IMG/VR virus record: IMGVR_UViG_3300020009_000048
Span: 1 to 22,321 of that record
Length of the DNA: 22,321 nucleotides
Strand: one strand, 5' to 3'
Origin: a virus
Shown: piece by piece, positions 7,548-15,295 of the stretch
Layout: every line of letters begins with the position of its first letter
Numbering within the stretch: the first letter of the stretch is position 1
Made by a program: the position numbers and the translations under genes
Notes under the pieces: model-generated
The model's database searches: none
What the model was told of the DNA's origin: nothing
Seen by the model: the letters and a program-made list of their open reading frames with translations, nothing else

Positions 7548-8127
7548 GCTGCAGATCGAGGTCGAACCAATTGACCAGGGCGTGACGCTTGCCGAGGCCA
7601 AGCAGCATCTGCGCGTGGAATTTTCCGACGATGATTTGCTCATCCAGTCTTTAATCATCGCGGCGCGCCAGCAGATTGAGGAATCGCTTGTCTGGCGCTC
7701 CTTTACGCCGCGCACCTACCGCGCCACCTTCGATACCTGGAATGGCAGTGAAGTGTGGCTGCCGATGCCGCCGGTGTCGGCGGTGCTGGTGGTGTCGGTG
7801 GTCGATGACGGCGTGCCGGCCGTGGTGGTCGACCCCGGCGGCTATGTGCTGGATTCCAATTTGGGGCGCGTGCGCTTTTACGGCGACGGCGTGAATGCCG
7901 GCGGGGCGGCCGGGCGGCTGCAGATCGACTATGCCGCCGGCTATGATGCGGCGCCGGGCTGGGCCAAGGCCGCGATCCTGCTGCAGGTGGGCAATCTCTA
8001 CGAAAACCGCGAGGCCGTGGTGGTGGGCGCCGGCGTGTCGGCAATCCAGATACCGCAGGCGCTGGAGGCGCTGACGCTGCCCTGGCGGGCGTACCCGCTG
8101 GAGCAGATGCCCAGGAGGGTGCGATGA
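7540..8127 (+). CDS. Head-tail connector protein (gp6-like)
   Basis: The 195-residue protein begins VTLAEAKQHLRVEFSDDDLL after a short leader, the classic opening of the HK97 gp6/connector family. It continues with helices (IIAARQQIEESL) and a beta-rich insert (VVSVVDDGVPAVVV, RLQIDYAAGY). It forms the ring that docks on the portal after packaging. The chosen ATG at 7540 gives MIELQIEVEP; an alternative ATG at 7522 would add six residues, and the further-upstream open frame runs inside the signal-peptide gene. The stop overlaps the next start (ATGA). Order (connector, adaptor, gp10-like, tail completion) is typical of this virion type. Confidence 0.88.
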   Translation: MIELQIEVEPIDQGVTLAEAKQHLRVEFSDDDLLIQSLIIAARQQIEESLVWRSFTPRTYRATFDTWNGSEVWLPMPPVSAVLVVSVVDDGVPAVVVDPGGYVLDSNLGRVRFYGDGVNAGGAAGRLQIDYAAGYDAAPGWAKAAILLQVGNLYENREAVVVGAGVSAIQIPQALEALTLPWRAYPLEQMPRRVR

Positions 8128-8456
8128 GGGCCGGCCGCCTCAACAAGCGCGTGCAGTTTCAGCGGCGCACGCTGACACAGGATGTGAGCGGCGCCACGGT
8201 GTCCGCGTATGCGCCCTTTGCGACGGTGTGGGCGTCGGTGCGCACGCCCGGCGGCTTTGAGCGGCTGGCGGGCGAGGTCGAATCGGTGCGCACGATTTTG
8301 ACGCACCAGGTGCAGGTGCGGGCGGGCAGCGTGACGCCCAAAACGTCGGACCGGATTGTGTGGGGCGGGCGCGTGCTGGAGATTTTGAGCGTGGCCGACC
8401 CGGACAACCACGGCGCCGGCTATTTGCTGAACTGCACGGAAATTGTGGACTCCTGA
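8124..8456 (+). CDS. Head-tail adaptor / head-closure protein
   Basis: A compact 110-residue beta-barrel protein beginning MRAGRLNKRVQFQRRTLTQD, which is the signature start of the phage head-tail joining family (SPP1 gp16-like). It continues with TVWASVRTPGG, ILTHQVQVR and DRIVWGGRVLEI, all in the expected order. It closes the packaged head and provides the surface for tail docking. It is coupled to the connector by an ATGA overlap and sits one base before the next ATG. Confidence 0.9.
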   Translation: MRAGRLNKRVQFQRRTLTQDVSGATVSAYAPFATVWASVRTPGGFERLAGEVESVRTILTHQVQVRAGSVTPKTSDRIVWGGRVLEILSVADPDNHGAGYLLNCTEIVDS

Positions 8457-8457
8457 T

Positions 8458-8973
8458 ATGGCACGCAAGCAGCGCACAAAAAATATCAGCCTGGCGTGGT
8501 TTGGCGATGAGATCGCCGCCACGATCAAGCAATACGAAGAGCCGGGGCTGTGGGCCATGGGCGAAGTGATCCTGGAGGACGCCACCGGGCGGGCGCCGCG
8601 CGCGTCGGGGCGGCTGCGCGCCAGCGGCTTTTTGCTCTCCACGAAGCGCACGACGCATACCAGGCAGAAGGGCGACCGGCGGCGCATGCCGCCCGCCAAG
8701 GCCGGCACGGTGCTGGTGGGCTTTGCCAGCTGGTATGCAAACCTGTTTGAGGATTCGGGCGTCAAGCGCCACGCCATTCCCTATGTGGGCCGGTCGGGCC
8801 GGGCGCGCAAGCGCAAGGCGCTGCAGATCGAGGGGCTGGGCTTTCGCAGCGCCGTGATGCACCCGGGCATGAAGCGGCGGCCGTTTCTGGCGCCGGCGGT
8901 GGACGCAACCAAGGATGAAGGGGCCGAGGCCTTTGCAAAGCTGGTGCGCGGCAAGCTGGAGCGCGAGCAATGA
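8458..8973 (+). CDS. HK97 gp10-like head-tail protein
   Basis: This 171-residue basic protein has the gp10-like pattern: an N-terminal helix, then ILEDATGRAPRASGRLRASG and a later VGFASWYANLFEDSG. The C-terminus has MKRRPFLAPAVD, the usual family ending with P-F-x-x-P. The insert around KRTTHTRQKGDRRRMPPAKA is strongly basic. It is part of the head-tail interface and may help tail attachment. The start ATG at 8458 is 2 bases after the previous stop; an upstream TTG at 8443 is possible but less likely. It is coupled to the next gene by ATGA. Confidence 0.87.
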   Translation: MARKQRTKNISLAWFGDEIAATIKQYEEPGLWAMGEVILEDATGRAPRASGRLRASGFLLSTKRTTHTRQKGDRRRMPPAKAGTVLVGFASWYANLFEDSGVKRHAIPYVGRSGRARKRKALQIEGLGFRSAVMHPGMKRRPFLAPAVDATKDEGAEAFAKLVRGKLEREQ

Positions 8974-9344
8974 ATCGCATCGAGGCGGCCATTTTTGAAC
9001 GCATGAAAGCATTGGTGGCGGCGCCGGTGTATCTGCGCGAGGCGCCGCAGGAAGAGGACGACGCCTGTGTGGTCTTTGGACTGAGTCTGAGCAGCGACAA
9101 CGAGGGCACGGCGCCCGTCTGGGCGGGCACGATTGCCGCCAGCTGCTATTCAAGCGTGTACGCCGACGCCGGGGCGCTGGCGGCGCTGCTGGCGGCGGGC
9201 ATGGAGGGCTGGCGCTACGGCGCCGCCGGATTAAGAATCGGGCCATGCGTGCGCGTGGCCAGCGATGCCAGTTACGAATCGGACTGGCAGCTGTACAGGT
9301 CGACGCTCAACTGGGCGGCGCAAATTGTGGAATGGGGGACATGA
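8970..9344 (+). CDS. Tail completion / tail terminator-like protein
   Basis: The 124-residue protein has an N-terminal helix (MNRIEAAIFERMKALV), a segment with proline and alternating beta strands, and an ending typical of the DUF3168-like tail completion group, with DWQLYRSTLNWAAQIVEW. Its place just before the major tail protein supports a role in terminating tube polymerisation. Sequence resemblance is modest, so the call rests partly on position. It overlaps the upstream gene by ATGA and ends 1 base before the next start. Confidence 0.72.
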   Translation: MNRIEAAIFERMKALVAAPVYLREAPQEEDDACVVFGLSLSSDNEGTAPVWAGTIAASCYSSVYADAGALAALLAAGMEGWRYGAAGLRIGPCVRVASDASYESDWQLYRSTLNWAAQIVEWGT

Positions 9345-9345
9345 A

Positions 9346-9930
9346 ATGGCTGCAAGCGATGTGCTGGTATCACCAGCGACAGTCTGGTATGCGCCGGTGG
9401 GCACAGCGCTGCCAAGTGCGTCCACCGTGCTGGCCGGGCAGGCCTGGCCGGCGGCGTGGACAAATCTCGGCTACACCCTGGAGCCGACCAATCTGAACAT
9501 GAATGTAACGCCCTTTGACCTGTATGTGCAGCAGCTGACGGTGCCGCTGCGCACGCTGCGCACCGAGGTGGAGGTGATGCTGGAGACCGTGATGGCCGAA
9601 TTTACGGCCAACACGCTCAAGCTGGCCACCGACGGCACGGTGGTCACCACGGCGGCCGGGGCGGGGGCGGCCGGGCGCGACGAGATCACGGTGCTGGCCA
9701 GCAAGGTGGACGTCAGCCTGTTTGCCTTTGGCATCGAGGGCATCCGCGTGCTGGACAACAATGCGCGCGTGCCGGTGCGCATCTTCATTCCGCGCGGTTC
9801 GGCCGTGATGAACGGGCCGATCACATTCGCAAAGGGCGAGGGTATCGGCATACCGCTGCAATTCAAGGCCTTTGCCGACAACACCGGCGTGGCCCTGATC
9901 ATCCACAACGTGACGGCGCTGGCGATCTGA
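9346..9930 (+). CDS. Major tail (tube) protein
   Basis: This is a 194-residue beta-rich protein: WTNLGYTLEPTNLNMNVTPF, then RTEVEVMLETVMAEFTANTL, then ITFAKGEGIGIPLQFKAFAD. The opening with DVLVSPATVWYAPVG and the pattern of a nominal tube subunit fit the major tail protein of siphoviruses, which stacks as hexamers around the tape measure. GGGGGA lies about 6 bases upstream of the ATG, a strong site suiting an abundant protein. The stop overlaps the next ATG (TGATG). The genomic position, immediately before the frameshifted chaperone pair and tape measure, is the strongest support. Confidence 0.88.
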   Translation: MAASDVLVSPATVWYAPVGTALPSASTVLAGQAWPAAWTNLGYTLEPTNLNMNVTPFDLYVQQLTVPLRTLRTEVEVMLETVMAEFTANTLKLATDGTVVTTAAGAGAAGRDEITVLASKVDVSLFAFGIEGIRVLDNNARVPVRIFIPRGSAVMNGPITFAKGEGIGIPLQFKAFADNTGVALIIHNVTALAI

Positions 9931-10310
9931 TGATCGCAATCGGCGGCGTGCCAATCGAGGTGCTGGGCGGCACGCTCAAGCGGCGTGTGGAATGGCGCCG
10001 CGCAATGGAGGCCACGCTGGCGCCGGTCACGCGCAGCACCGGCGAACCGGGCGCCGAGCACTTCGGCGAGTATGTGCGGCTGGCGGCGCGCAGCCTGTCG
10101 CCGAATGCCAAGCTGGACCTGATCCTGGCTTGGCAGCCGGCGCTGGGCGAACAGCTGGACACGCTGCTGGAGCAGGGCACGGACGAAGAGCTGGAGGCGG
10201 CGTTTGCGGCGCTGATTGCCGCCGCCTACCCTTTGGCCGCAGCGGCGCCACGTGGGGCGCCGATGAATGGGGCAGCGCCGCACTCGGCGCCGTCGAAAGT
10301 GACGAGTTAG
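9930..10310 (+). CDS. Tail assembly chaperone, short (unshifted) form
   Basis: The 126-residue zero-frame product corresponds to the lambda gpG role: it coats the tape measure during tail assembly. The body is helical (LAARSLSPNAKLDLILAW, EQLDTLLEQGTDEELEAAF), ending in a low-complexity alanine/proline tail that is translated only when ribosomes do not slip. The start overlaps the major tail protein stop. A slippery heptamer lies at 10229-10235. Position between major tail protein and tape measure is diagnostic. Confidence 0.85.
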   Translation: MIAIGGVPIEVLGGTLKRRVEWRRAMEATLAPVTRSTGEPGAEHFGEYVRLAARSLSPNAKLDLILAWQPALGEQLDTLLEQGTDEELEAAFAALIAAAYPLAAAAPRGAPMNGAAPHSAPSKVTS

Positions 10311-10513
10311 GGCTGGCGCACGGCTGGCCGGAATGGCTGGACGGCGCCGGCCGGGTGCAGCTGACGGCGGCCTGGGTGCGCAGAAAACAATTTGAGGCGC
10401 GCCTGATTGCAAGTGAAGTGGCGCGCCTCTTCGCGCCAGCACAACCAGTCAAAAGCCGCGCGGATGTATGGGCCGATCTGTTGAGTGTAGCCAGGGTGGA
10501 AGATGGCGATTAA
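9930..10513 (+). CDS. Tail assembly chaperone, -1 frameshift (GT-like) form
   Basis: If ribosomes slip back one base at CCCTTTG (10229-10235), the first 102 codons join the frame running 10235-10513, giving a protein of about 194 residues. The extension reads GRSGATWGADEWGSAALGAV and later GLAHGWPEWLDGAG, RRKQFEARLIASEVARLF and ADVWADLLSVARVEDGD. Without slippage these 92 codons have no good start of their own. The extension ends 11 bases into the tape measure gene. As in lambda, the T-like extension is expected to contact tail tube subunits. Confidence 0.78.
10229..10261 (+). other. Programmed -1 ribosomal frameshift site
   Basis: CCCTTTG lies in the correct phase (C CCT TTG), fitting X XXY YYZ exactly. 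Eight bases downstream a GGCGCC (10244-10249) can pair with GGCGCC (10256-10261) around a six-base loop, a usual stimulatory spacing. Both products end in the expected places. Confidence 0.75.
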
Positions 10514-11864
10514 GCTGGGCGATGCGCTTTTATATCTGGACGCTGACGACAAGGACCTGAAAAAGGGGCTGGAGAGCGCCGAGCGCCAAAGCAAGGGCTG
10601 GGGCGCCACCATGACCGGGCTATTTCAGGGCTTTGGCATGGGCATTTTTTCGGCCGTGGGCGGGGCGATCCAGGGCGCATTCAGCCAGATCGGCGAGAGT
10701 ATCGGCCTGGCGTCGGACCTGGCCGAAACCACCAGCAAAGTGAACACCCTGTTTGGCGACAGCGCCGACGAAATTGTGGCCTGGGGGCAGGCGGCGGCGG
10801 GCAGCCTGGGCATGACCACAGAGGCGGCGCTGGGCGCCGTGGGCACGCTGGGCAATATGTTTATGCAGATGGGGCAATCGAGCGAACAGGCCGCCGCCAT
10901 GAGCCAGAGTCTGGTGCAGCTGGCCACCGACCTGGGCAGTTTTCACAATGCCGACCCGACCGAAATTCTCGACAGCATGAACGCCGCCTTTCGCGGCGAG
11001 TATGACAGTCTGCAAAAGTATGTGCCCATGATCAACGCCGCCGCCGTGGAGCAGCGGGCGCTGGCCGACACCGGCAAGGCCGCCGCGGCGGAGCTGACGG
11101 CGCTGGAAAAACAGGCGGCGATCTATGCGCTGACGATTGAGGGGGCCGGCGCCGCGACGGGCGACTTTGCCCGCACCAGCGACGGCTGGGCGAACACCAT
11201 GAAAACGCTGAATGCTTACTGGGCCGAATTCAAGACGCTGCTGGGCGAAACGCTGCTGCCGATCCTGACGCCGCTGGTCGACAAGTTGAAGGACATGGCG
11301 GCCGTGGCGCTGCCGGCGATTGCCGACTACATCCGCGGCCATGTGATCCCGGCGATCGAGGAATGGGCGGCCAGCTTTGATTCGTGGTGGGCGGAGCACG
11401 GGCAGCCCTTCCTGGATGAAATCCAATACATGTGGGAGCAGATTGTGGAGGCGGCCACGCTGGCCATGGGCGACACCGAAACCGAATTTGGTCTGAATCT
11501 GGAGAGCATGGAGGCGCTGGCGCAGGTGCTCGGCCGGGAGATCGGCACACAGCTGGGCGAAAGTATCGGCGGCGCCTTTGCCGAGTGGGTGAGTGGCGCC
11601 TGGGGCGCCTATTGGGAGGGCTATCGCCAGCGCATGCAGGCCGATATCGACAATTTCAAGGCCACGCTGGGCGGGCTGTTTGGCTTTGGCGGCGGCGTGC
11701 CTACGCCGCAGATGGCGCCGCAATCGGCGGCGCCGGGCGTGCGCGCGCAGAGCATGCCGCAGGCCGTAAGCATTGCCGTGAATGTCGACGCCAGCAATCG
11801 CAGCGTGGCCGACGCCGCACGCGACGGCACGCTGGACGCACTGCGCGCCGCGGGGATGAGGTAA
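10503..11864 (+). CDS. Tape measure protein (short)
   Basis: The 453-residue protein is alanine/glycine-rich and largely helical. It begins IKLGDALLYLDADDKDLKKG, a common tape-measure opening. A hydrophobic segment follows (LFQGFGMGIFSAVGGAIQGA, about 39-58), then a helical domain with TEAALGAVGTLGNMFMQMG and DPTEILDSMNAAFRGEYDSL. The C-terminal region has repeated tryptophans and the glycine patch LGGLFGFGGGVPTP. It sets tail length and is ejected with DNA. It is short for this family. It overlaps the frameshift extension by 11 bases; an ATG at 10503 with GGTGGA upstream is the natural start. Confidence 0.92.
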   Translation: MAIKLGDALLYLDADDKDLKKGLESAERQSKGWGATMTGLFQGFGMGIFSAVGGAIQGAFSQIGESIGLASDLAETTSKVNTLFGDSADEIVAWGQAAAGSLGMTTEAALGAVGTLGNMFMQMGQSSEQAAAMSQSLVQLATDLGSFHNADPTEILDSMNAAFRGEYDSLQKYVPMINAAAVEQRALADTGKAAAAELTALEKQAAIYALTIEGAGAATGDFARTSDGWANTMKTLNAYWAEFKTLLGETLLPILTPLVDKLKDMAAVALPAIADYIRGHVIPAIEEWAASFDSWWAEHGQPFLDEIQYMWEQIVEAATLAMGDTETEFGLNLESMEALAQVLGREIGTQLGESIGGAFAEWVSGAWGAYWEGYRQRMQADIDNFKATLGGLFGFGGGVPTPQMAPQSAAPGVRAQSMPQAVSIAVNVDASNRSVADAARDGTLDALRAAGMR

Positions 11865-11867
11865 GCG

Positions 11868-12371
11868 ATGGCCTGGGTATGCTGGAGCTTTAACGGCGTG
11901 ATGCTGCCACGCTACAACGCCGTGGTGGATTTGAGCACGCCGACCGTGCAGGGCAGCGTGGTGGCCAGTCTGGGCGGGCTGTACGACACGCTGGGCGCCG
12001 CCGACCGGACCATGACGGCGGTGCACCAGTGGGAGATCAGCGGCGTGCTGGCAGGGGCGGGCTTTGGTGATGTGTTTGAGCCTGGCATTTGGGCCACCGA
12101 GGACGGCCGGCCGGTGGTGACGGCCGCCAGCCAGGGCAGCCGCCCGATCCTCTTCATTGATACGGGCGCCCAGGCGGAGGCCGAATTCAACCAGCTGAAA
12201 GGCCAGGTCGGCAAGCGCGGCGACATGGTGCTGCGCGACCCGGTGACGCTGGTCTACAAGTATCGCCAGGCGCGGCTGCTGCGCGTGCGGCGTGTGCAGG
12301 AACAAAAGCACGGCACGGGGATGATTGAGTGCTCGTGTTTGTTTGAGTCGCTGGCGCCGGACTGGACGTAA
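11868..12371 (+). CDS. Distal tail (Dit-like) or minor tail protein
   Basis: The protein has 167 residues and follows the tape measure directly. It is predicted beta-rich: VCWSFNGVMLPRYNAVVDLS, QWEISGVLAG, RPILFIDTGAQAEAEFNQLK and a final SCLFESLAPDW. No motif is decisive. A distal tail protein, which joins the tube to the tip, is expected at this position, so the call is from context. GAGG precedes the ATG, and the stop overlaps the next start as TAATG. Confidence 0.6.
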   Translation: MAWVCWSFNGVMLPRYNAVVDLSTPTVQGSVVASLGGLYDTLGAADRTMTAVHQWEISGVLAGAGFGDVFEPGIWATEDGRPVVTAASQGSRPILFIDTGAQAEAEFNQLKGQVGKRGDMVLRDPVTLVYKYRQARLLRVRRVQEQKHGTGMIECSCLFESLAPDWT

Positions 12372-15274
12372 TGGCGACGCTCGAGCTGACCAACAGCGCC
12401 GGCACGGTCACCGGCACAATCGACTTCCCGCTGGAAGTAACCTGCACCGACCGCGCCAGTGCGGTCGGCGAAATGGTATTCACGGTGTACGTGGGCAGCC
12501 CTGGCGCCGCCAGTATTGCACCGGGCGGCTATGTGCGCTGGACCGATGGCGCGTACCAATTTTGGGGCGTGGTCGAAACCGTCACGCGCAACGAGCAGCC
12601 CGACGGCACGGCCGTGCTGGCCGTAACCTGCAGCGACATTGCCCGCGAGCTGGTGTGGCGCACGGCCGCCGGGCTGGAGCTGGCCGAAACGCTGGTGCCG
12701 CTGGAGATTACGGTGCAGGTGGCGCTCAACCGCGTGGCCGCCATGGCGCCGGGCTGGACCATGACGGCCGGGGCCGACCTGGCGGGCGTGACGGTCTATC
12801 TGGCGGCCGACGGCGCCAGCGTGTGGACGCTTTTAGTATCGCTGGCCGACAAGCTGGGCGTGTTTGTGGTGCGCGGCGCGGGCCGCACGCTGACACTCAC
12901 CGGGATATTTACGGCCAGCGGGGTGACGGCGCGCAGCGTGTCGGGCGACAAGCCGGCGAATGTGGCGGCGCTGGTCAGTCTGGCAAACGATTTGAGCGGG
13001 CGCGAGCTGGTGACGCAAGTGGTGCCCTTTGCCGCCGGCAATGCCTACGTGCGGCTAAGTTTGGACCAGGCCACGGCGGCGCCGCCGGCGGGCTTTGCCT
13101 ATGTCACGGTGTCGTTTGTGACCGGCGAGGGCGCCCAATCCTGGAAGGGGCTGGTCAACAGCGCCGCGGCGGCAACGTGGGGCGTGCGGCAGCGTGTCGT
13201 GCAGTTTCCCGAAATATCGCCGCTGTCCAATTCAAAGCCGGACATTGTGGCGGCGGCGAATGCGCTGCAAAAGGCCGCCGTGGCCTGGCTGCGCGACCAC
13301 GCCGACGCCCAGCGCGTGCTGCGGCTGGTCATGGATGACGCCGACACGCTGGTGGGGCCGCTGCAGACCGTGGTGGTGCAGCACGGCGATCTGAATGCCG
13401 CCTACCGCGTGCTGGAGGCGGCGCACGTCTGGAAAGCCAACAGCGCCGTACAGTCGAGTCTGGCGCTGGTCGACGCCGGGCAGCTGCCCGCCACCGGCAA
13501 CGATGCGATTGTGACCAGCATCGAGCAGGCGCGGGCCTACCGGGCGCATGCGCAGCTGGCGCCGAATGTCTACCAGCTGGCATTCAACAAGCCGGTGGAT
13601 GCGCAGTATGGCGCCGATTTTCGCTTTCGTTTTGACACGGCGCTGACGCAGTTATTGTTCGTGGCGCTGGACGTGCAGCTCTTGCCGCTGCAGAGCACGG
13701 TGCGGGCAATCGGCGCCGAGGGCGTCAAGACAAGCACGCACACCCAGGGCAACCACGGCCACACCACGACGCTGGCGGCGCATACGCACACCGTGCCCAG
13801 CCACACGCACGATATAGTCTTTGCCGGCCATGCGCACACGGGGCCGAGCCATTCGCATGGTTATACCACGCTGGCGCATGTGCACCAGGTGAAATATACG
13901 GTGGTGTCGGGCGCCGACCTGGGCAGCGTGCGGCTGACCACGCCGCCGGCGGCGGCCGAGCTGCGCGTGTATGCGGGCAGCGGCGCCGGCACGATCCTGA
14001 ATGTGCCCACCGAATCGACCGGCGGCGGGCTGACGGAAACCGGGCTGGGCGGCACGGGCAGCACGGGCCAGGGGCTGATCGGCACATTTCCAACCCAGCC
14101 GCAGGGCGTGACGGCCACCAGCAGCGACGGGCCGAGCGGCGCTATCGCCAGCAACCAGGCGGGCGGCTTTGCGCACGAGCACACGGTCGACGTGGCCGTG
14201 AGTATGGAATATGGCATCTATCGCGAAAGCGCCGCCAACACCTTCGCCCTGGCCGATCTGGAATACCAGGTCAACGGCGGCGCCTGGGCGGCGCTGACCG
14301 GCGCCGCGGCGCTGGGCGACGGCTGGCACCGGCTGGAGATGACGGCGCTACTGTGCGACACGGTGACCTTTACGCCCAACCAATTGAGCAACCGCGTGAG
14401 CATCCGCTCGCTGGTGGCGGCGGCCAGCACTGAGACATTTGCTGTGGGCACGGTGGGCAGCGGTGCGCTGTCGCTCTGGAATGACGCCGGCACCTACACG
14501 CAGGGCATGGGCGGCACGGCCGTGCAGGCGCTGGCGCTCTCGCCGAATGGCTGGCTGTACCGGCTGCACAAGCTGGCGGGCGAAATCGAAATCTGGCAGC
14601 CAAACGCCGCCGGTGCGCTGGTTGTCTACAGTACCTGGGCGGTGGCGCCCAATACCTACAATGCGCTGGCGGTGGATGCGCGCAAGGGCACGAAGTGGTG
14701 GGCGGGCACGGGCGGGCTGGTCCAGAATGACCAGCAGTGGAGCAAGGCAATCGCCGGGGGGCCGACGCTGACGGCGATTGCGGCGCACGGCGGCAATGTC
14801 TACGTCACCGGCGCGACCAGTATCTGGCGCATCAACACAAACGACATGACGTGGCCGGTGACGGCGGCGGCGGCGGGCACGTCGGCCGGGCTGGGGCTGG
14901 CGGCGCTAAGTGACGGGCGCATTGTGCAGCCGTCGAGCAGCGCGGCGGCCTTTCAGCTGAAGGTGTGGGCGGCGGACCTGACCAGCAGCGTGCTGCACAC
15001 GCGTTCCGACGCCGGCAACGCCTGGACGCCGCTGAGTATCGCCAGCGGCGCCAATCTGGTGCATGTGGGCTGCAGTGACGGGCGCGTGCGCACCTATGCG
15101 CTGGAGGGTGTGACGGCCACGCTGGTCTGGACCAGCACGGGCACGCCGGGCGTGACCGGCTACCCGGCCAGCACGTCGCTGCTGGGCGTGCGCGCGGTGC
15201 TCTCCTCCAAGGCCGCCAGCATCGACGCCCAGCTGACCGTGCGCAGCGTGGTGCAGGCAATTGTGATGCAGTGA
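12371..15274 (+). CDS. Large tail-tip protein: Gp37/Tal-like hub, HxH metal-binding segment, propeller-like C-terminus
   Basis: The product has 967 residues in at least three parts. Residues 1 to about 420 look like a tail-hub (Tal or ReqiPepy6 Gp37-like) domain, with EMVFTVYVGSPGAA, YVRWTDGAYQFWGVVE and a DIARELVWRT segment. Residues 455-505 are packed with six H-x-H pairs (H462/464, 471/473, 478/480, 487/489, 494/496, 503/505). A seventh, HEH, comes later after a glycine-rich stretch. In phage fibres such H-x-H series bind iron along a trimeric needle. From about 690 onward are repeated short beta units (ALALSPNGWLYRLH, TAIAAHGGNVYVTG, LAALSDGRIVQ, VGCSDGRVRTY) that look like a beta-propeller. 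It probably forms the adsorption tip. No enzyme motif was seen. Confidence 0.82.
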   Translation: MATLELTNSAGTVTGTIDFPLEVTCTDRASAVGEMVFTVYVGSPGAASIAPGGYVRWTDGAYQFWGVVETVTRNEQPDGTAVLAVTCSDIARELVWRTAAGLELAETLVPLEITVQVALNRVAAMAPGWTMTAGADLAGVTVYLAADGASVWTLLVSLADKLGVFVVRGAGRTLTLTGIFTASGVTARSVSGDKPANVAALVSLANDLSGRELVTQVVPFAAGNAYVRLSLDQATAAPPAGFAYVTVSFVTGEGAQSWKGLVNSAAAATWGVRQRVVQFPEISPLSNSKPDIVAAANALQKAAVAWLRDHADAQRVLRLVMDDADTLVGPLQTVVVQHGDLNAAYRVLEAAHVWKANSAVQSSLALVDAGQLPATGNDAIVTSIEQARAYRAHAQLAPNVYQLAFNKPVDAQYGADFRFRFDTALTQLLFVALDVQLLPLQSTVRAIGAEGVKTSTHTQGNHGHTTTLAAHTHTVPSHTHDIVFAGHAHTGPSHSHGYTTLAHVHQVKYTVVSGADLGSVRLTTPPAAAELRVYAGSGAGTILNVPTESTGGGLTETGLGGTGSTGQGLIGTFPTQPQGVTATSSDGPSGAIASNQAGGFAHEHTVDVAVSMEYGIYRESAANTFALADLEYQVNGGAWAALTGAAALGDGWHRLEMTALLCDTVTFTPNQLSNRVSIRSLVAAASTETFAVGTVGSGALSLWNDAGTYTQGMGGTAVQALALSPNGWLYRLHKLAGEIEIWQPNAAGALVVYSTWAVAPNTYNALAVDARKGTKWWAGTGGLVQNDQQWSKAIAGGPTLTAIAAHGGNVYVTGATSIWRINTNDMTWPVTAAAAGTSAGLGLAALSDGRIVQPSSSAAAFQLKVWAADLTSSVLHTRSDAGNAWTPLSIASGANLVHVGCSDGRVRTYALEGVTATLVWTSTGTPGVTGYPASTSLLGVRAVLSSKAASIDAQLTVRSVVQAIVMQ

Positions 15275-15295
15275 TGGTGAATTGAAGGGGGAATT

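Noticed and set aside
10620-12311. Long antisense open frame (563 codons, minus) opposite the tape measure and next gene
   Set aside because: It is a mirror of G+C-rich codon bias; histidine/arginine-rich with no motif, and overlaps firmly assigned genes with ATGA/TAATG coupling.
12325-13338. Plus-strand frame of 337 codons inside the tail-tip gene
   Set aside because: Arginine/glycine-rich shadow of the 967-residue gene in another frame; no recognisable features.
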